DNA from: Gammaproteobacteria bacterium | Lineage (GTDB): Bacteria > Pseudomonadota > Gammaproteobacteria > SZUA-152 | Reading direction: 5' to 3' | DNA length: 64,000 bases | NCBI GenBank assembly: GCA_021647705.1 | Contig: JAKIUF010000010.1 | Location: 42,599-106,598 of the forward strand | Shown here: in pieces, positions 19,647 through 30,675 of the stretch | How the letters are laid out: every line of letters begins with the position of its first letter | How positions within the stretch are numbered: position 1 is the first letter of the stretch | The notes under the pieces: model-generated | Database searches by the model: none | What the model was told of the DNA's origin: nothing | What the model saw: only the letters and a program-made list of their open reading frames with translations | Position numbers and translations under genes: made by a program

Positions 19647-20179
19647 ATAGTTTTATTGAATGGTTAGAGAAGCTGAATGCGAGTGATACACGAGTAAGGG
19701 CGATTTTGCGTCGTAGTCTGGCTTTTAGGCCAGGAACATATTTTTGGGCTGCTCCATACGTTGAACCTTTTTTAAAAAATGAAGAAAACCAACGGAGGCG
19801 AGAAATTTACTACTTGGTGGCAGGGCTTTGGGCGTTGCATTGGCGTGAGGACAGGGATGACATCTTGGTTTCTATTGGTTCAGCGTGTGGGGCTTTAGAT
19901 AGGGAAAACCGGAAAAAAATGAGTGTGAGTGATCCGAGTAAATTAACAAGTACTGAGCGACGTTTTATAAACTTTCTGGATGCCGACCATGATCAGTTAC
20001 CGCACCGCCTGCGACAAATGGTTTCCCTACTTAAAAATCAACCCATTGACTTTGGAGAGATGCTGAAAAGATTGATGTATTGGGATGATGACCTGAAGAG
20101 ATCCCAAAATGCCTGGGCACGAGATTTTTACCGCACCTTGAATAATGAAAAAAATATTGAAATGGAGACCAGTGAATGA
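19643..20179 (+). CDS. casB: Cascade small subunit Cas11 (CasB/Cse2)
   Basis: A 178-aa (E. coli 160) helical protein. LNASDTRVRAILRRSLAFRP matches the conserved start of Cse2, and ERRFINFLDADHDQLPHRLRQMVSLL matches the C-terminal helices. Two copies per complex normally hold the displaced strand along the belly of Cascade. Overlaps of 4 bp with casA and with casC show translational coupling. Confidence 0.92.
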   Translation: MNSFIEWLEKLNASDTRVRAILRRSLAFRPGTYFWAAPYVEPFLKNEENQRRREIYYLVAGLWALHWREDRDDILVSIGSACGALDRENRKKMSVSDPSKLTSTERRFINFLDADHDQLPHRLRQMVSLLKNQPIDFGEMLKRLMYWDDDLKRSQNAWARDFYRTLNNEKNIEMETSE

Positions 20180-21591
20180 AAACAATAATTGAAATTCATG
20201 CCTTACAGAACTATGCCCCATCCAACTTGAATCGTGATGATACCGGGGCGCCAAAAGACGCCTTATTTGGTGGTTCACGTCGTGCCAGGATTTCCAGTCA
20301 ATGTCAAAAACACGCTGTAAGAAAATATTTTGATGAGGTCAGTAGTGATTTCATCAAGTCACCTTATCTTGCTGATCGCACTAAACGGTTGCTTTCTGAA
20401 TTACAAAAAAAGCTGGCTGAAAAAGGAAGAGAAGGAGAAGAGGTTGAGGAAAAATTGGAAATGGTGTTTTCCTCTATGAGGCTGAAGCTGAAAGATAGCA
20501 AAACGGAATATCTGCTTTTTCTAGGAAGAAATGAAGTTGACAATTTGGCGTCACTGATTGATGAAAAATGGAATGAAATAGGTGATCCCGTCGCCCGGTT
20601 GTCTGCTATCAGAAGTAAACTAGCAGATAACCTTTCCGGTGATGAAGGAAAATTAGGCGTTATCCAGTATGTGTTGAAAGTTTCTGGCGATAAGCCGAAA
20701 GAAGAAGGTGTTGTTACTGTTGAAAACAATTTTGATGACATATTGAATGTTGTCAACAAGCATTGGGATAGCATTGATCCATCCAAGATCTTTGATGATG
20801 CCGGAAAACCAATAAAAGGGCGCAAGAAGAGTGACAAGGGTGACTGGGAACTTGATTTGGAAAAAATCCTTAAAGATGGAAAAGATGAGGTTTCGGCGCT
20901 GGGGAAATCATTGTTAGCACTTCTTGATGGCGGAAAGGCTGTTGATTTAGCACTATTTGGTCGGATGTTAGCCAACATGCCAGAGAAAAATCAACATGCC
21001 TCTTGTCAAGTTGCTCATGCAATTTCCAGTCATGCGGTTGAGCGTGAATTTGATTTCTACACGGCAATGGATCATCTCAAACCCGAAGACACAGCCGGTG
21101 CCGACATGATGGGCACGATTGAATTCAATTCAGCCTGTTTTTATCGTTATGCCGTGATTGATTGGGAAAAACTGGTTGAGAATCTTCAGGATGATACTGA
21201 TTTGGCGGCTAAGGGGTTGCAGGCATTCCTTGATGGGTTTGTAGTGGCTGAACCTACCGGAAAACAGAATAGCTTTGCTGCCCATAATGCACCTGAATTC
21301 GTGGCTGTATCGGTGCGGCGAAATACTGCGCCACGTAATCTGGCAAATGCTTTTGAAACGGCAATCCGTGTGAATAAAACTGAGTCCCTTACCAAGGAGT
21401 CGGCGACACGCTTGTCTGCTAAATCAGCAGCGTTGGACAAATTTTATGGTACTACGTGCAATGCTCGTTATGTTGTTTCTGAAGATACCTTTGGTGAGCG
21501 ATTCGACGCGAAAGGACTTGGGAAACAAGAAGAGAATGTTGCAGCAGTTATAGAATGGGCATTGAGTGAAGTTACTAAAAAGGGGGAGTGA
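20176..21591 (+). CDS. casC: Cascade backbone subunit Cas7e (CasC/Cse4), enlarged
   Basis: At 471 aa this is about 108 residues longer than E. coli Cas7e (363). The conserved start IEIHALQNYAPSNLNRDDTG plus APKDALFGGSRRARISSQCQK is the RNA-binding palm. LFGRMLANMPEKNQHASCQVAHAIS and VEREFDFYTAMDHLKPEDTAGADMMG are also present. The extra length lies between about residues 70 and 250 and is charged and helical (KKLAEKGREGEEVEEKLE, GKPIKGRKKSDKGDWELDLE). Six copies normally coat the crRNA, so any insertion would be displayed six times along Cascade. The frame is open throughout and identity is secure. Confidence 0.94.
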   Translation: MKTIIEIHALQNYAPSNLNRDDTGAPKDALFGGSRRARISSQCQKHAVRKYFDEVSSDFIKSPYLADRTKRLLSELQKKLAEKGREGEEVEEKLEMVFSSMRLKLKDSKTEYLLFLGRNEVDNLASLIDEKWNEIGDPVARLSAIRSKLADNLSGDEGKLGVIQYVLKVSGDKPKEEGVVTVENNFDDILNVVNKHWDSIDPSKIFDDAGKPIKGRKKSDKGDWELDLEKILKDGKDEVSALGKSLLALLDGGKAVDLALFGRMLANMPEKNQHASCQVAHAISSHAVEREFDFYTAMDHLKPEDTAGADMMGTIEFNSACFYRYAVIDWEKLVENLQDDTDLAAKGLQAFLDGFVVAEPTGKQNSFAAHNAPEFVAVSVRRNTAPRNLANAFETAIRVNKTESLTKESATRLSAKSAALDKFYGTTCNARYVVSEDTFGERFDAKGLGKQEENVAAVIEWALSEVTKKGE

Positions 21592-21592
21592 C

Positions 21593-22291
21593 ATGGCCAC
21601 CTTATTGCTTCGTTTAGTCGGCCCTATGCAGTCATGGGGCACTACCAGTCGTTTTGGTCAACGAGATACCGGAAAGGAGCCTAGCAAGTCGGGAGTGATC
21701 GGATTGTTGGCGGCAGCCTTGGGGATTGATCGTGAGAAGTGGACTGACTTGGAACCACTCACCCTTCTGTCGATGGGGGTTCGGCATGATCGCCCCGGTG
21801 TGTTGAAAAAGGATTATCAGACGGCGGGCTGTGCTGCCACTGACACTATCATCAAGGCGAATGGTACCCAAGAAAAGGGTGGTGGTGTTGTATCCACTCG
21901 CTTCTACCTGGCTGATGCTGCTTTTCTCGTAGGCGTTGAATCTGAAGATCGGCTTTTGCTTGAACGAATTTATAGCGCCTTGCGTGATCCGGTTTGGCCG
22001 TTGGCGTTAGGGCGTAAATCCTATGTGCCATCGGAACCGGTTTGGATAAAAGATGGTTTGCAAGAATTATCGTTGTACGAAGCATTGAAAGGATGGCGTT
22101 GGATTAGTTCACCACGAAAATGGGAATCTCTGCCTGAACAACTTTTGATCTCGTTGGAATCTGAGGATGGTTCTGGTGTGCTAAGAATGGATCAGCTTCT
22201 GTCGTCATTTGCGGAGCGGCGTTTTGGTTCGCGGTTCGTACGTTCTGAGTGGGTGGATTTTTCACAGGAGGTGACGGATGTTTCTTCATAG
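21593..22291 (+). CDS. casD: Cascade subunit Cas5e (CasD)
   Basis: A 233-aa (E. coli 224) protein that caps the 5' handle of the crRNA. The start MATLLLRLVGPMQSWGTTSR is the family signature and fixes the ATG at 21593. An in-frame start 9 codons upstream would overlap casC by 26 bases and lacks conservation. Further motifs are PSKSGVIGLLAAALGI, DYQTAG, STRFYLADAAFLVGVE and PLALGRKSYVPSEPV. The ribosome site GGGGGAG is 5 bases upstream, within the end of casC. Confidence 0.94.
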   Translation: MATLLLRLVGPMQSWGTTSRFGQRDTGKEPSKSGVIGLLAAALGIDREKWTDLEPLTLLSMGVRHDRPGVLKKDYQTAGCAATDTIIKANGTQEKGGGVVSTRFYLADAAFLVGVESEDRLLLERIYSALRDPVWPLALGRKSYVPSEPVWIKDGLQELSLYEALKGWRWISSPRKWESLPEQLLISLESEDGSGVLRMDQLLSSFAERRFGSRFVRSEWVDFSQEVTDVSS

Positions 22292-22952
22292 AATTCATCT
22301 CGATCCACGTTGCCGTGAGGCAAGACGTGATTTGGCCGATCCCTATCAACTACATTCCTCTCTTTGTCGAGCTTTCAGTCCGCCTGAAGAAAAATGTCCC
22401 AAAGGTGCTTTTTTGTGGCGGCTTGAGCCCGAAACTGACCCTTCAGGTTGTCCGCGTGTTCTGGTGCAGAGTCAGGTGAAGGCTAATTGGGAAAGGATTG
22501 CTGTTAAAGGGTGGTTGGCACAATTTGAGCCAGCCATTGATTTGAGCCAACGGCTTAAATTGGATGCACTAAAAGCTGGTCAGCGTTTTCGCTTTAGGTT
22601 GTGTGCAAATCCATGTGTAAAGCGTGATGGCAAGCGCCAAGGATTAATGCAGCTAGAGGAGCAAGAGGCATGGCTTGTGCGAAAAGGAAAGCAACACGGG
22701 TTCTCATTACCGAGGCTTGCATCTTTTGACCTAATAGAATCTCCGACGGAGCGAGTTGATGTGCGGGTATCTCAAGAACAGGTACTTCGGGGCAAACAGC
22801 ATGATGGCAACCACATTCAGGTTTTTTCGGTATTGTATGACAGTACGCTTGTAGTTACTGATGCTGAAAAGTTTAAGGCTGCACTACACGCAGGTATTGG
22901 TCATGGCAAGGTGATGGGGCTTGGATTGCTCTCAGTGGTGCCAGTTGTATGA
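22278..22952 (+). CDS. casE: CRISPR pre-crRNA endoribonuclease Cas6e (CasE)
   Basis: A 224-aa (E. coli 199) double-ferredoxin-fold ribonuclease that cuts the repeat hairpin and stays bound to the crRNA 3' end. The start is FLHRIHLDPRCREARRDLAD with YQLHSSLCRAF, which carries the catalytic-type His residues. The end AALHAGIGHGKVMGLGLLSV is the glycine-rich loop of the family. It overlaps cas5e by 14 bases. In most I-E loci cas1 follows directly. Here a 658-bp insert with an antitoxin-like gene separates them. Confidence 0.94.
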   Translation: MFLHRIHLDPRCREARRDLADPYQLHSSLCRAFSPPEEKCPKGAFLWRLEPETDPSGCPRVLVQSQVKANWERIAVKGWLAQFEPAIDLSQRLKLDALKAGQRFRFRLCANPCVKRDGKRQGLMQLEEQEAWLVRKGKQHGFSLPRLASFDLIESPTERVDVRVSQEQVLRGKQHDGNHIQVFSVLYDSTLVVTDAEKFKAALHAGIGHGKVMGLGLLSVVPVV

Positions 22953-23006
22953 CCATTTTCCTTGCCAAGTTTTTTGGCTGCGGTTTGCAGCTGGTGTAGC
23001 GCGCAA

Positions 23007-23038
23007 TAAATTGTGCTATCAATTGATAGCACAATTTA
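23007..23038. promoter_or_regulatory. 32-bp perfect palindrome (probable operator)
   Basis: TAAATTGTGCTATCAA and its exact reverse complement TTGATAGCACAATTTA, with no spacer, lie 20 bases before the ATG of the antitoxin-like gene. Phd/YefM-type antitoxins bind palindromes in their own promoters, so an autoregulatory operator is the natural reading (inference). Confidence 0.65.
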
Positions 23039-23058
23039 ATCAAGAAAAGAGGCGTGCT

Positions 23059-23382
23059 ATGGACACCTTTACTGTAAGAGATCTGCGTGAACGCACTGGA
23101 GAGTTGATTCGAGATGCCGAGACGGGTGAATTGTCGGTGATAACAAAGCATGGACGGCCGGTGTTTATCGCCGTTCCCTTTGACGAAAAGGTGATGAAAT
23201 CTGGTGTGTCTACGGCTTTGGCCATAAAACTGTATCAAGAAGAAGTATTGAGTCTGGGCAAGGCCGCAAGGTTTGCAGGTTGCTCAATGGCGGAATTTAC
23301 TGAATGTCTTGGCGAGGTCGGTATCCCCAGCGTGCGCCATTCAGCAGAAGAACTGGATGAGGAGCTGGCCGCGATTGACTGA
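23059..23382 (+). CDS. Phd/YefM-type antitoxin fused to a UPF0175 domain
   Basis: A 107-aa protein with two antitoxin-like parts. Residues 1-50 (TFTVRDLRERTGELIRDAET, then GELSVITKHGRPVFIAVPFD) match the Phd/YefM DNA-binding fold. Residues 54-107 (ALAIKLYQEEVLSLGKAARF, AGCSMAEFTECLGEVGIPSV) match UPF0175, a family usually paired with PIN-domain toxins. No toxin gene is adjacent. The start chosen is the ATG at 23059, just after a 32-bp palindrome and with an AAGAGG site. An in-frame upstream start would read through the palindrome and casE. It sits inside the cas operon between cas6e and cas1, so it could either regulate the operon or be a stabilising remnant. Confidence 0.82.
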   Translation: MDTFTVRDLRERTGELIRDAETGELSVITKHGRPVFIAVPFDEKVMKSGVSTALAIKLYQEEVLSLGKAARFAGCSMAEFTECLGEVGIPSVRHSAEELDEELAAID

Positions 23383-23610
23383 AATTGCTGGCTAAGGAAA
23401 TTCTGAATTAGTTTTGCAGGGGCATTGCTCACCAAATAAGGAAACGGATTATTTGGTGATAATACCGGAACCCTGAACGTTAAAAATCGCAAGGAAAAAC
23501 AGAAAACGTTGTGTTCTGTACATCAAATACCCGGTGACTTTTTTAAACGTAGCGTGTTTTCAAGCGCTTAATTCACATTTAAATAAACAACAAAAAAAAG
23601 GAATAACCCC

Positions 23611-24802
<1,192 letters not shown>

Positions 24803-24917
24803 CAATTCGGAAAAATATCCAGCAAACATACTGTTTTTGGTTCTTGTTCTGCCTGAAAAAGTTGGTACAATTTCCAGTGCCGGATTTTTGCTGGTGTAAC
24901 AACAAGTTACAGGAAGT
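24803..24917 (+). promoter_or_regulatory. CRISPR leader
   Basis: 115 bp between cas2 and the first repeat, AT-rich, with T and A runs. A short inverted repeat (TGTAAC-AACAA-GTTACA, 24895-24911) ends 6 bases before repeat 1. The leader should hold the array promoter and the sites guiding spacer insertion. No confident IHF site or -35/-10 pair was found. Confidence 0.75.
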
Positions 24918-27900
24918 GCGTTCCCCACATGCGTGGGGATGAACCGACACAATGATGCCGTGGATCACCAACCTGGAAGCGTTCCCCACATGCGTGGGGA
25001 TGAACCGAATTACTGATTTCAATTCAGCGTTCAAAAAGCGCGTTCCCCACATGCGTGGGGATGAACCGATATTGTTTTTACGTTAGACCGAATCCATGAA
25101 GCGTTCCCCACATGCGTGGGGATGAACCGTTACCCCCTCTAACGTTTGTGTTTCGTCGGTAGCGTTCCCCACATGCGTGGGGATGAACCGCGCAAACTGA
25201 TGGGCGCGGTTTACGGAATCGAGCGTTCCCCACATGCGTGGGGATGAACCGCCACAGGCGACGACAAGCAGGCGATTATCAACGCGTTCCCCACATGCGT
25301 GGGGATGAACCGTTTTATTTTATAAAGGGCGGAACACTGCCAGAGCGTTCCCCACATGCGTGGGGATGAACCATCTGGTAGAGCGGGGCGAAGATTATCA
25401 AGAGCGCGTTCCCCACATGCGTGGGGATGAACCGCGGGCCGATAGAAAACCGCCAAATAGAACCCTGCGTTCCCCACATGCGTGGGGATGAACCGGTTAA
25501 TGCTGAGCATGCTCTTGCCCTGCCCGCGCGTTCCCCACATGCGTGGGGATGAACCGTTGACAACGTGGTTGGATGCTGAAGAAAAAGTGCGTTCCCCACA
25601 TGCGTGGGGATGAACCGGTTATGAAAACAAAGTAAAAGATCTAAAGGAAGCGTTCCCCACATGCGTGGGGATGAACCGAAAAATCCCGGCAGTTGCCGCT
25701 AGGTGCGCTTGCGTTCCCCACATGCGTGGGGATGAACCGCAATTGTCTCGCCAGTGGATTTGATATCACGGGCGTTCCCCACATGCGTGGGGATGAACCG
25801 TCGCTGCGACTATTCTTGATATTGATTCTGGGGCGTTCCCCACATGCGTGGGGATGAACCGGCTTCTGCAAGCTCTTCAATTAAAGATGTTACGCGTTCC
25901 CCACATGCGTGGGGATGAACCGGGATCAAACAGTAGCCGCGCTTGCGCCTGCGAGCGTTCCCCACATGCGTGGGGATGAACCGGCATTGTTGGCAGACCG
26001 CCGAGGTTAATTAGTGCGTTCCCCACATGCGTGGGGATGAACCGGCGTACAGAAGCCGCTGACGGATCGCCCTCAAGCGTTCCCCACATGCGTGGGGATG
26101 AACCGCGCATCGTTGCATTTGTAGTTAATTGATTAGAGCGTTCCCCACATGCGTGGGGATGAACCGGCTTCAAAGAAAGCGGTCTCACCATCAAAAACGC
26201 GTTCCCCACATGCGTGGGGATGAACCGTAGTCTCAGTTTCCAATGATTTAAAGTAATGCGCGTTCCCCACATGCGTGGGGATGAACCGTTGAAATCGCAG
26301 AACATCTTGATATGAGCGAAGCGTTCCCCACATGCGTGGGGATGAACCGTTACTGCGCTGGTAACAGGTCTTGGCACCACCGCGTTCCCCACATGCGTGG
26401 GGATGAACCGGCTGGCATGCAGACCATTATAACGCAGTCTATGCGTTCCCCACATGCGTGGGGATGAACCGGTTAATCATAACCTGAACTATGTGCGGCC
26501 AACGCGTTCCCCACATGCGTGGGGATGAACCGTCACGCTACGGGTACGTAGCTCGCGAGTTTCGGCGTTCCCCACATGCGTGGGGATGAACCGGATGATG
26601 CATTGCTGCCCAGCGTTTTTTTTAAGCGTTCCCCACATGCGTGGGGATGAACCGTTTTTTTTGTCATTTTGTCCCCATATAGTTAGCCGTTCCCCACATG
26701 CGTGGGGATGAACCGGTAATCATCATGCACTGATTTCTGTGCCATTGGCGTTCCCCACATGCGTGGGGATGAACCGGACCCAAGCTAAAATCTTGCTCTG
26801 TCCAGGTAGCGTTCCCCACATGCGTGGGGATGAACCGCGGGCCGATAGAAAACCGCCAAATAGAACCCTGCGTTCCCCACATGCGTGGGGATGAACCGGA
26901 GCTGAATGAGTTGTACGTTTGCATACCGGGGCGTTCCCCACATGCGTGGGGATGAACCGTCGTGCCACTACCACCAAACAAATCTAATACAGCGTTCCCC
27001 ACATGCGTGGGGATGAACCGTATCCCAAACCCATTGAGATAAATAATAATGCGCGTTCCCCACATGCGTGGGGATGAACCGTCGTGCCACTACCACCAAA
27101 CAAATCTAATACAGCGTTCCCCACATGCGTGGGGATGAACCGCGGTTTTTTCTTTTTTAATCAACGTGGAAATCGCGTTCCCCACATGCGTGGGGATGAA
27201 CCGGAGTGGGTAATTATGAAATTACACAAAAAATGGCGTTCCCCACATGCGTGGGGATGAACCGAATTTGCGGTGCCTGCAACGTATTCACCGGAAGCGT
27301 TCCCCACATGCGTGGGGATGAACCGAATTGCAATACCATGAAGCGGTTGGTGATCTTGCGTTCCCCACATGCGTGGGGATGAACCGATGGGAATAATTCT
27401 TTGCTTGATGGCGCTAATGCGTTCCCCACATGCGTGGGGATGAACCGGTCTTACTGACAGGTATGCTGGAATCATTACGGCGTTCCCCACATGCGTGGGG
27501 ATGAACCGGTGATAACAATTTTTCCCGATTTTTCATGATCGCGTTCCCCACATGCGTGGGGATGAACCGCAAACGCATTGGCGAATTGCTTTCTTTGTGG
27601 GGCGTTCCCCACATGCGTGGGGATGAACCGCCTTTCTTTGATGAGGCGTATTGCATCACCCTGGCGTTCCCCACATGCGTGGGGATGAACCGTGAGGTCT
27701 GACATAATGATGGCATTACAAATTGCGTTCCCCACATGCGTGGGGATGAACCGAAGTAATGGATTCATATTCATTATTAATGCGTGCGTTCCCCACATGC
27801 GTGGGGATGAACCGTTGATTGGTGTGTAAAACCGCGAATATAAAACGCGTTCCCCACATGCGTGGGGATGAACCGTTCTTCAACCGGCCTGGTCGCGCCT

Positions 27901-29585
27901 GGCCAGAGCGTTCCCCACATGCGTGGGGATGAACCGTCACGGGAGGAGTTCAACAAGGAACAGGAGGAGCGTTCCCCACATGCGTGGGGATGAACCGCGG
28001 ATTTGGCTAAAACGAGCTGGGACTTTTCTGGCGTTCCCCACATGCGTGGGGATGAACCGCCAATAATGAGCACGGGCAAAATTGCCATGGTGCGTTCCCC
28101 ACATGCGTGGGGATGAACCGGCATGTAGACCGGCTCATTCCCACATTGGCAGGCGTTCCCCACATGCGTGGGGATGAACCGCGGGGCGTAGCCCACCGGG
28201 ATTTATTTTGTAGGCGTTCCCCACATGCGTGGGGATGAACCGTATGGATCGCACAGCGTTTGCCATGCTGGCGAGCGTTCCCCACATGCGTGGGGATGAA
28301 CCGCGCGTAAGAGCAAAACGTCTCAATGATGCAAAGCGTTCCCCACATGCGTGGGGATGAACCGCAGGGCACTGGTCAGTTCACGGTGCGAAAATCCGCG
28401 TTCCCCACATGCGTGGGGATGAACCGGCTCGTCGTCTTCCGGCACCTTTCTAACCATGGCGTTCCCCACATGCGTGGGGATGAACCGGATTTACGCCTTG
28501 AGCGCCAGAGTTGGATGTTGCGTTCCCCACATGCGTGGGGATGAACCGGTTTTGGTCACCGGGAATACAGGATGTCAGCAGCGTTCCCCACATGCGTGGG
28601 GATGAACCGCACTCCTTCATTGTTAGTCCACAGGTCGCTAAGCGTTCCCCACATGCGTGGGGATGAACCGTTGTTGGTATGAGAGTTACATCTTGGTCAT
28701 TTGCGTTCCCCACATGCGTGGGGATGAACCGGTCTAGTTCTGTTCCGTATTCATTCTCAAATGGCGTTCCCCACATGCGTGGGGATGAACCGGTCTAGTT
28801 CTGTTCCGTATTCATTCTCAAATGGCGTTCCCCACATGCGTGGGGATGAACCGTCAGTGTTCAGCCACTTGTGTTCAAAATTTGTGCGTTCCCCACATGC
28901 GTGGGGATGAACCGTTTACGTTGTGTAATAGCTTCCAAGGCTCTTCGCGTTCCCCACATGCGTGGGGATGAACCGGAACTCGGTAGTCCTTGTAACCAGT
29001 ATATTAAGCGTTCCCCACATGCGTGGGGATGAACCGGATTTTGTACTATTGGCGCGCTAACGTTTCAAGCGTTCCCCACATGCGTGGGGATGAACCGCCC
29101 ACAGAACCCTCTACAGAGCCGCCAACAGAGCGTTCCCCACATGCGTGGGGATGAACCGGGAAATACATAAAAAATACTGGGAACAATAGAGCGTTCCCCA
29201 CATGCGTGGGGATGAACCGCACGTAACGTGCTACGTAGGCAATTGAATCGAGCGTTCCCCACATGCGTGGGGATGAACCGATAGTCGAAACGAGTTTGCC
29301 CATCGTCAAGTAGCGTTCCCCACATGCGTGGGGATGAACCGAACACCCCCCAGTACCGTCAGCAGAGGAAATGGCGTTCCCCACATGCGTGGGGATGAAC
29401 CGGTTAAATTTCCAGAGGCTTATGTGGTCTTTTGGTGTTCCCCACATGCGTGGGGATGAACCGGAGGTGCATGTTAGTAGTAAAAGCAAAGTTATGTGTT
29501 CCCCACATGCGTGGGGATGAACCGCCGTACAATTCTGCGGTGGGTTTGGTCTTTGTGTGTTCCCCACATGCGTGGGGATGAATTG
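24918..29585 (+). CRISPR. Type I-E CRISPR array, 77 repeats and 76 spacers
   Basis: 29-nt repeats with the stem TCCCCACATGCGTGGGGA and the 3' handle ATGAACCG, starting GCGT. The first repeat is 24918-24946 and the last is 29557-29585. Spacers are 32 nt except three of 33 nt (27631-27663, 27998-28030, 28365-28397). Orientation matches E. coli I-E, with the leader beside cas2. Variant repeats: number 8 ends in A, number 30 starts with C, numbers 75-77 start GTGTT, and number 77 also ends AATTG, marking the old distal end. Three spacers occur twice: 25435-25466 = 26838-26869; 26960-26991 = 27082-27113; 28732-28763 = 28793-28824. The count was made by eye, and the coordinate arithmetic closes exactly. 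Confidence 0.98.
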
Positions 29586-29681
29586 GGCCGGGAGGAAACC
29601 AGATACCCGGCGGTGGTGCGAGAACGGTTAAAAATGAAGTCTGGTGACCAGGGTGATGTCATCATTGCTTATGTCAACTAG
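29586..29681 (+). pseudogene. Possible 3' coding remnant after the array
   Basis: Directly after the terminal repeat an open frame reads GREETRYPAVVRERLKMKSG, DQGDVIIAYVN and then TAG. The composition looks protein-like, and VRERLKMKSGD is reminiscent of AbrB-type antitoxins (VRERLGLKPGD), but no start codon exists outside the repeat. It may be the tail of a gene cut off when the array grew or moved. Recognition is weak. Confidence 0.3.
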
Positions 29682-29882
29682 GCATCTTGATTGGATGGTA
29701 TGTAATTGTTGTAATATGAATCAAGCGCATAAAAATATGAGAGATAATGGTATTTTCAGTAATTAAAGTGTCAACAGAATGATTTAGCCTTTAATTTATA
29801 TTGTAGTTTTTCGGTATACCCCCTTTTTTAAAGCTCACCAGTAGTGACTTTGTGACATTTTTGAATTTCAAGAGTAGAAAAA

Positions 29883-30596
29883 ATGACCCATGATGAAGCT
29901 CTGACAATTTTGAATGATTTTCTCAGTTCCCCGGAACGCAGCGAAGATTGTTTTAATTTTCACCAATTTCGGGGAGGTATGGTCGCTATATACTCCTGCC
30001 CGAAGTATGTCAGCGAAGTTGATTTTGGTTTTTTAGTTTTGGGTGATGATGAGAAGGGCGTGAGCCAGTGGTTTGATGATGAAAAAATCCGTATTGCCTG
30101 GGTCACCTGTATGAATGAGACCAGCGAAGCCTTGGCGATGGGGTGCTTCACGCTGAAAGATTGTTATGCCATTGAGAAATCCGCAACGGCACCCGATGAG
30201 GAGCTCAGCCATTGGTGTGATGGTTATTTACAGGCTTATGAGTTAACCGTAGAAGCCTGGGTAGATGCCTGTGAGCTTTTGGCTTCTGAAGACTTTGCTG
30301 AGCTGGATGAAGAACACATGGCTTTCCTGGGGCTTCTGGAGGTTTTGGCAAACTGGGATCAGGCACTGGATGAGAATGAAGACCCTGAGCATTTGAAGCG
30401 TAGTTTTCCAGTGTTATTCGCGACTGTTGACGAGGCAATTATCAAAATGCACCATTTGGCACAGATGCTTGAAGAGTATTTTGTGCGTTCGGAAATCGAA
30501 TCTGAAACCTTTGTGCGTGAGTCAGCTAAAATTGGTCGTAATGACCCTTGTCCTTGCGGTAGTGGTAAAAAATATAAAAAGTGTTGTTTGAATTAA
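29883..30596 (+). CDS. UPF0149/YecA-like protein with C-terminal SEC-C zinc motif
   Basis: A 237-aa acidic helical protein. Residues 1-200 have the general look of the YecA/UPF0149 family ([34 protein letters not shown]). The C-terminus [18 protein letters not shown] is a clear SEC-C zinc-binding motif, as found at the end of SecA. The role is unknown; SEC-C tails often mediate protein contacts. It is monocistronic, and the 297-bp region upstream contains only AT-rich sequence. A strong hairpin shared with convergent ettA follows. Confidence 0.8.
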   Translation: MTHDEALTILNDFLSSPERSEDCFNFHQFRGGMVAIYSCPKYVSEVDFGFLVLGDDEKGVSQWFDDEKIRIAWVTCMNETSEALAMGCFTLKDCYAIEKSATAPDEELSHWCDGYLQAYELTVEAWVDACELLASEDFAELDEEHMAFLGLLEVLANWDQALDENEDPEHLKRSFPVLFATVDEAIIKMHHLAQMLEEYFVRSEIESETFVRESAKIGRNDPCPCGSGKKYKKCCLN

Positions 30597-30607
30597 AATA
30601 TGAATTA

Positions 30608-30653
30608 AACGCTAAAACACGCTATTTTCTAAAAGATAGCGTGTTTTAGCGTT
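30608..30653. terminator. 18-bp perfect hairpin between convergent genes
   Basis: AACGCTAAAACACGCTAT, a 10-base loop, and the exact complement. It lies 12 bp after the UPF0149-like stop and 23 bp from the ettA stop. It probably ends transcription both ways, though it lacks a long T tract. It contains a copy of the family D motif AGCGTGTTTTAGCG seen also near 23550 and 54513. Confidence 0.7.
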
Positions 30654-30675
30654 GGGGTTTGTGGGTTACGGATGC

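Noticed and set aside
25211..29567. Long minus-strand open frames full of HPHACGER and SSPRMWGT motifs across the repeat region
   Set aside because: They are translations of the CRISPR repeats themselves, with the repeating residue pattern following the 61-base period. No start signals or codon bias support protein genes.
24918..29585. Self-targeting spacers within this window
   Set aside because: Reading through the array, no spacer was noticed elsewhere in the window. This was not an exhaustive comparison, so no claim is made.
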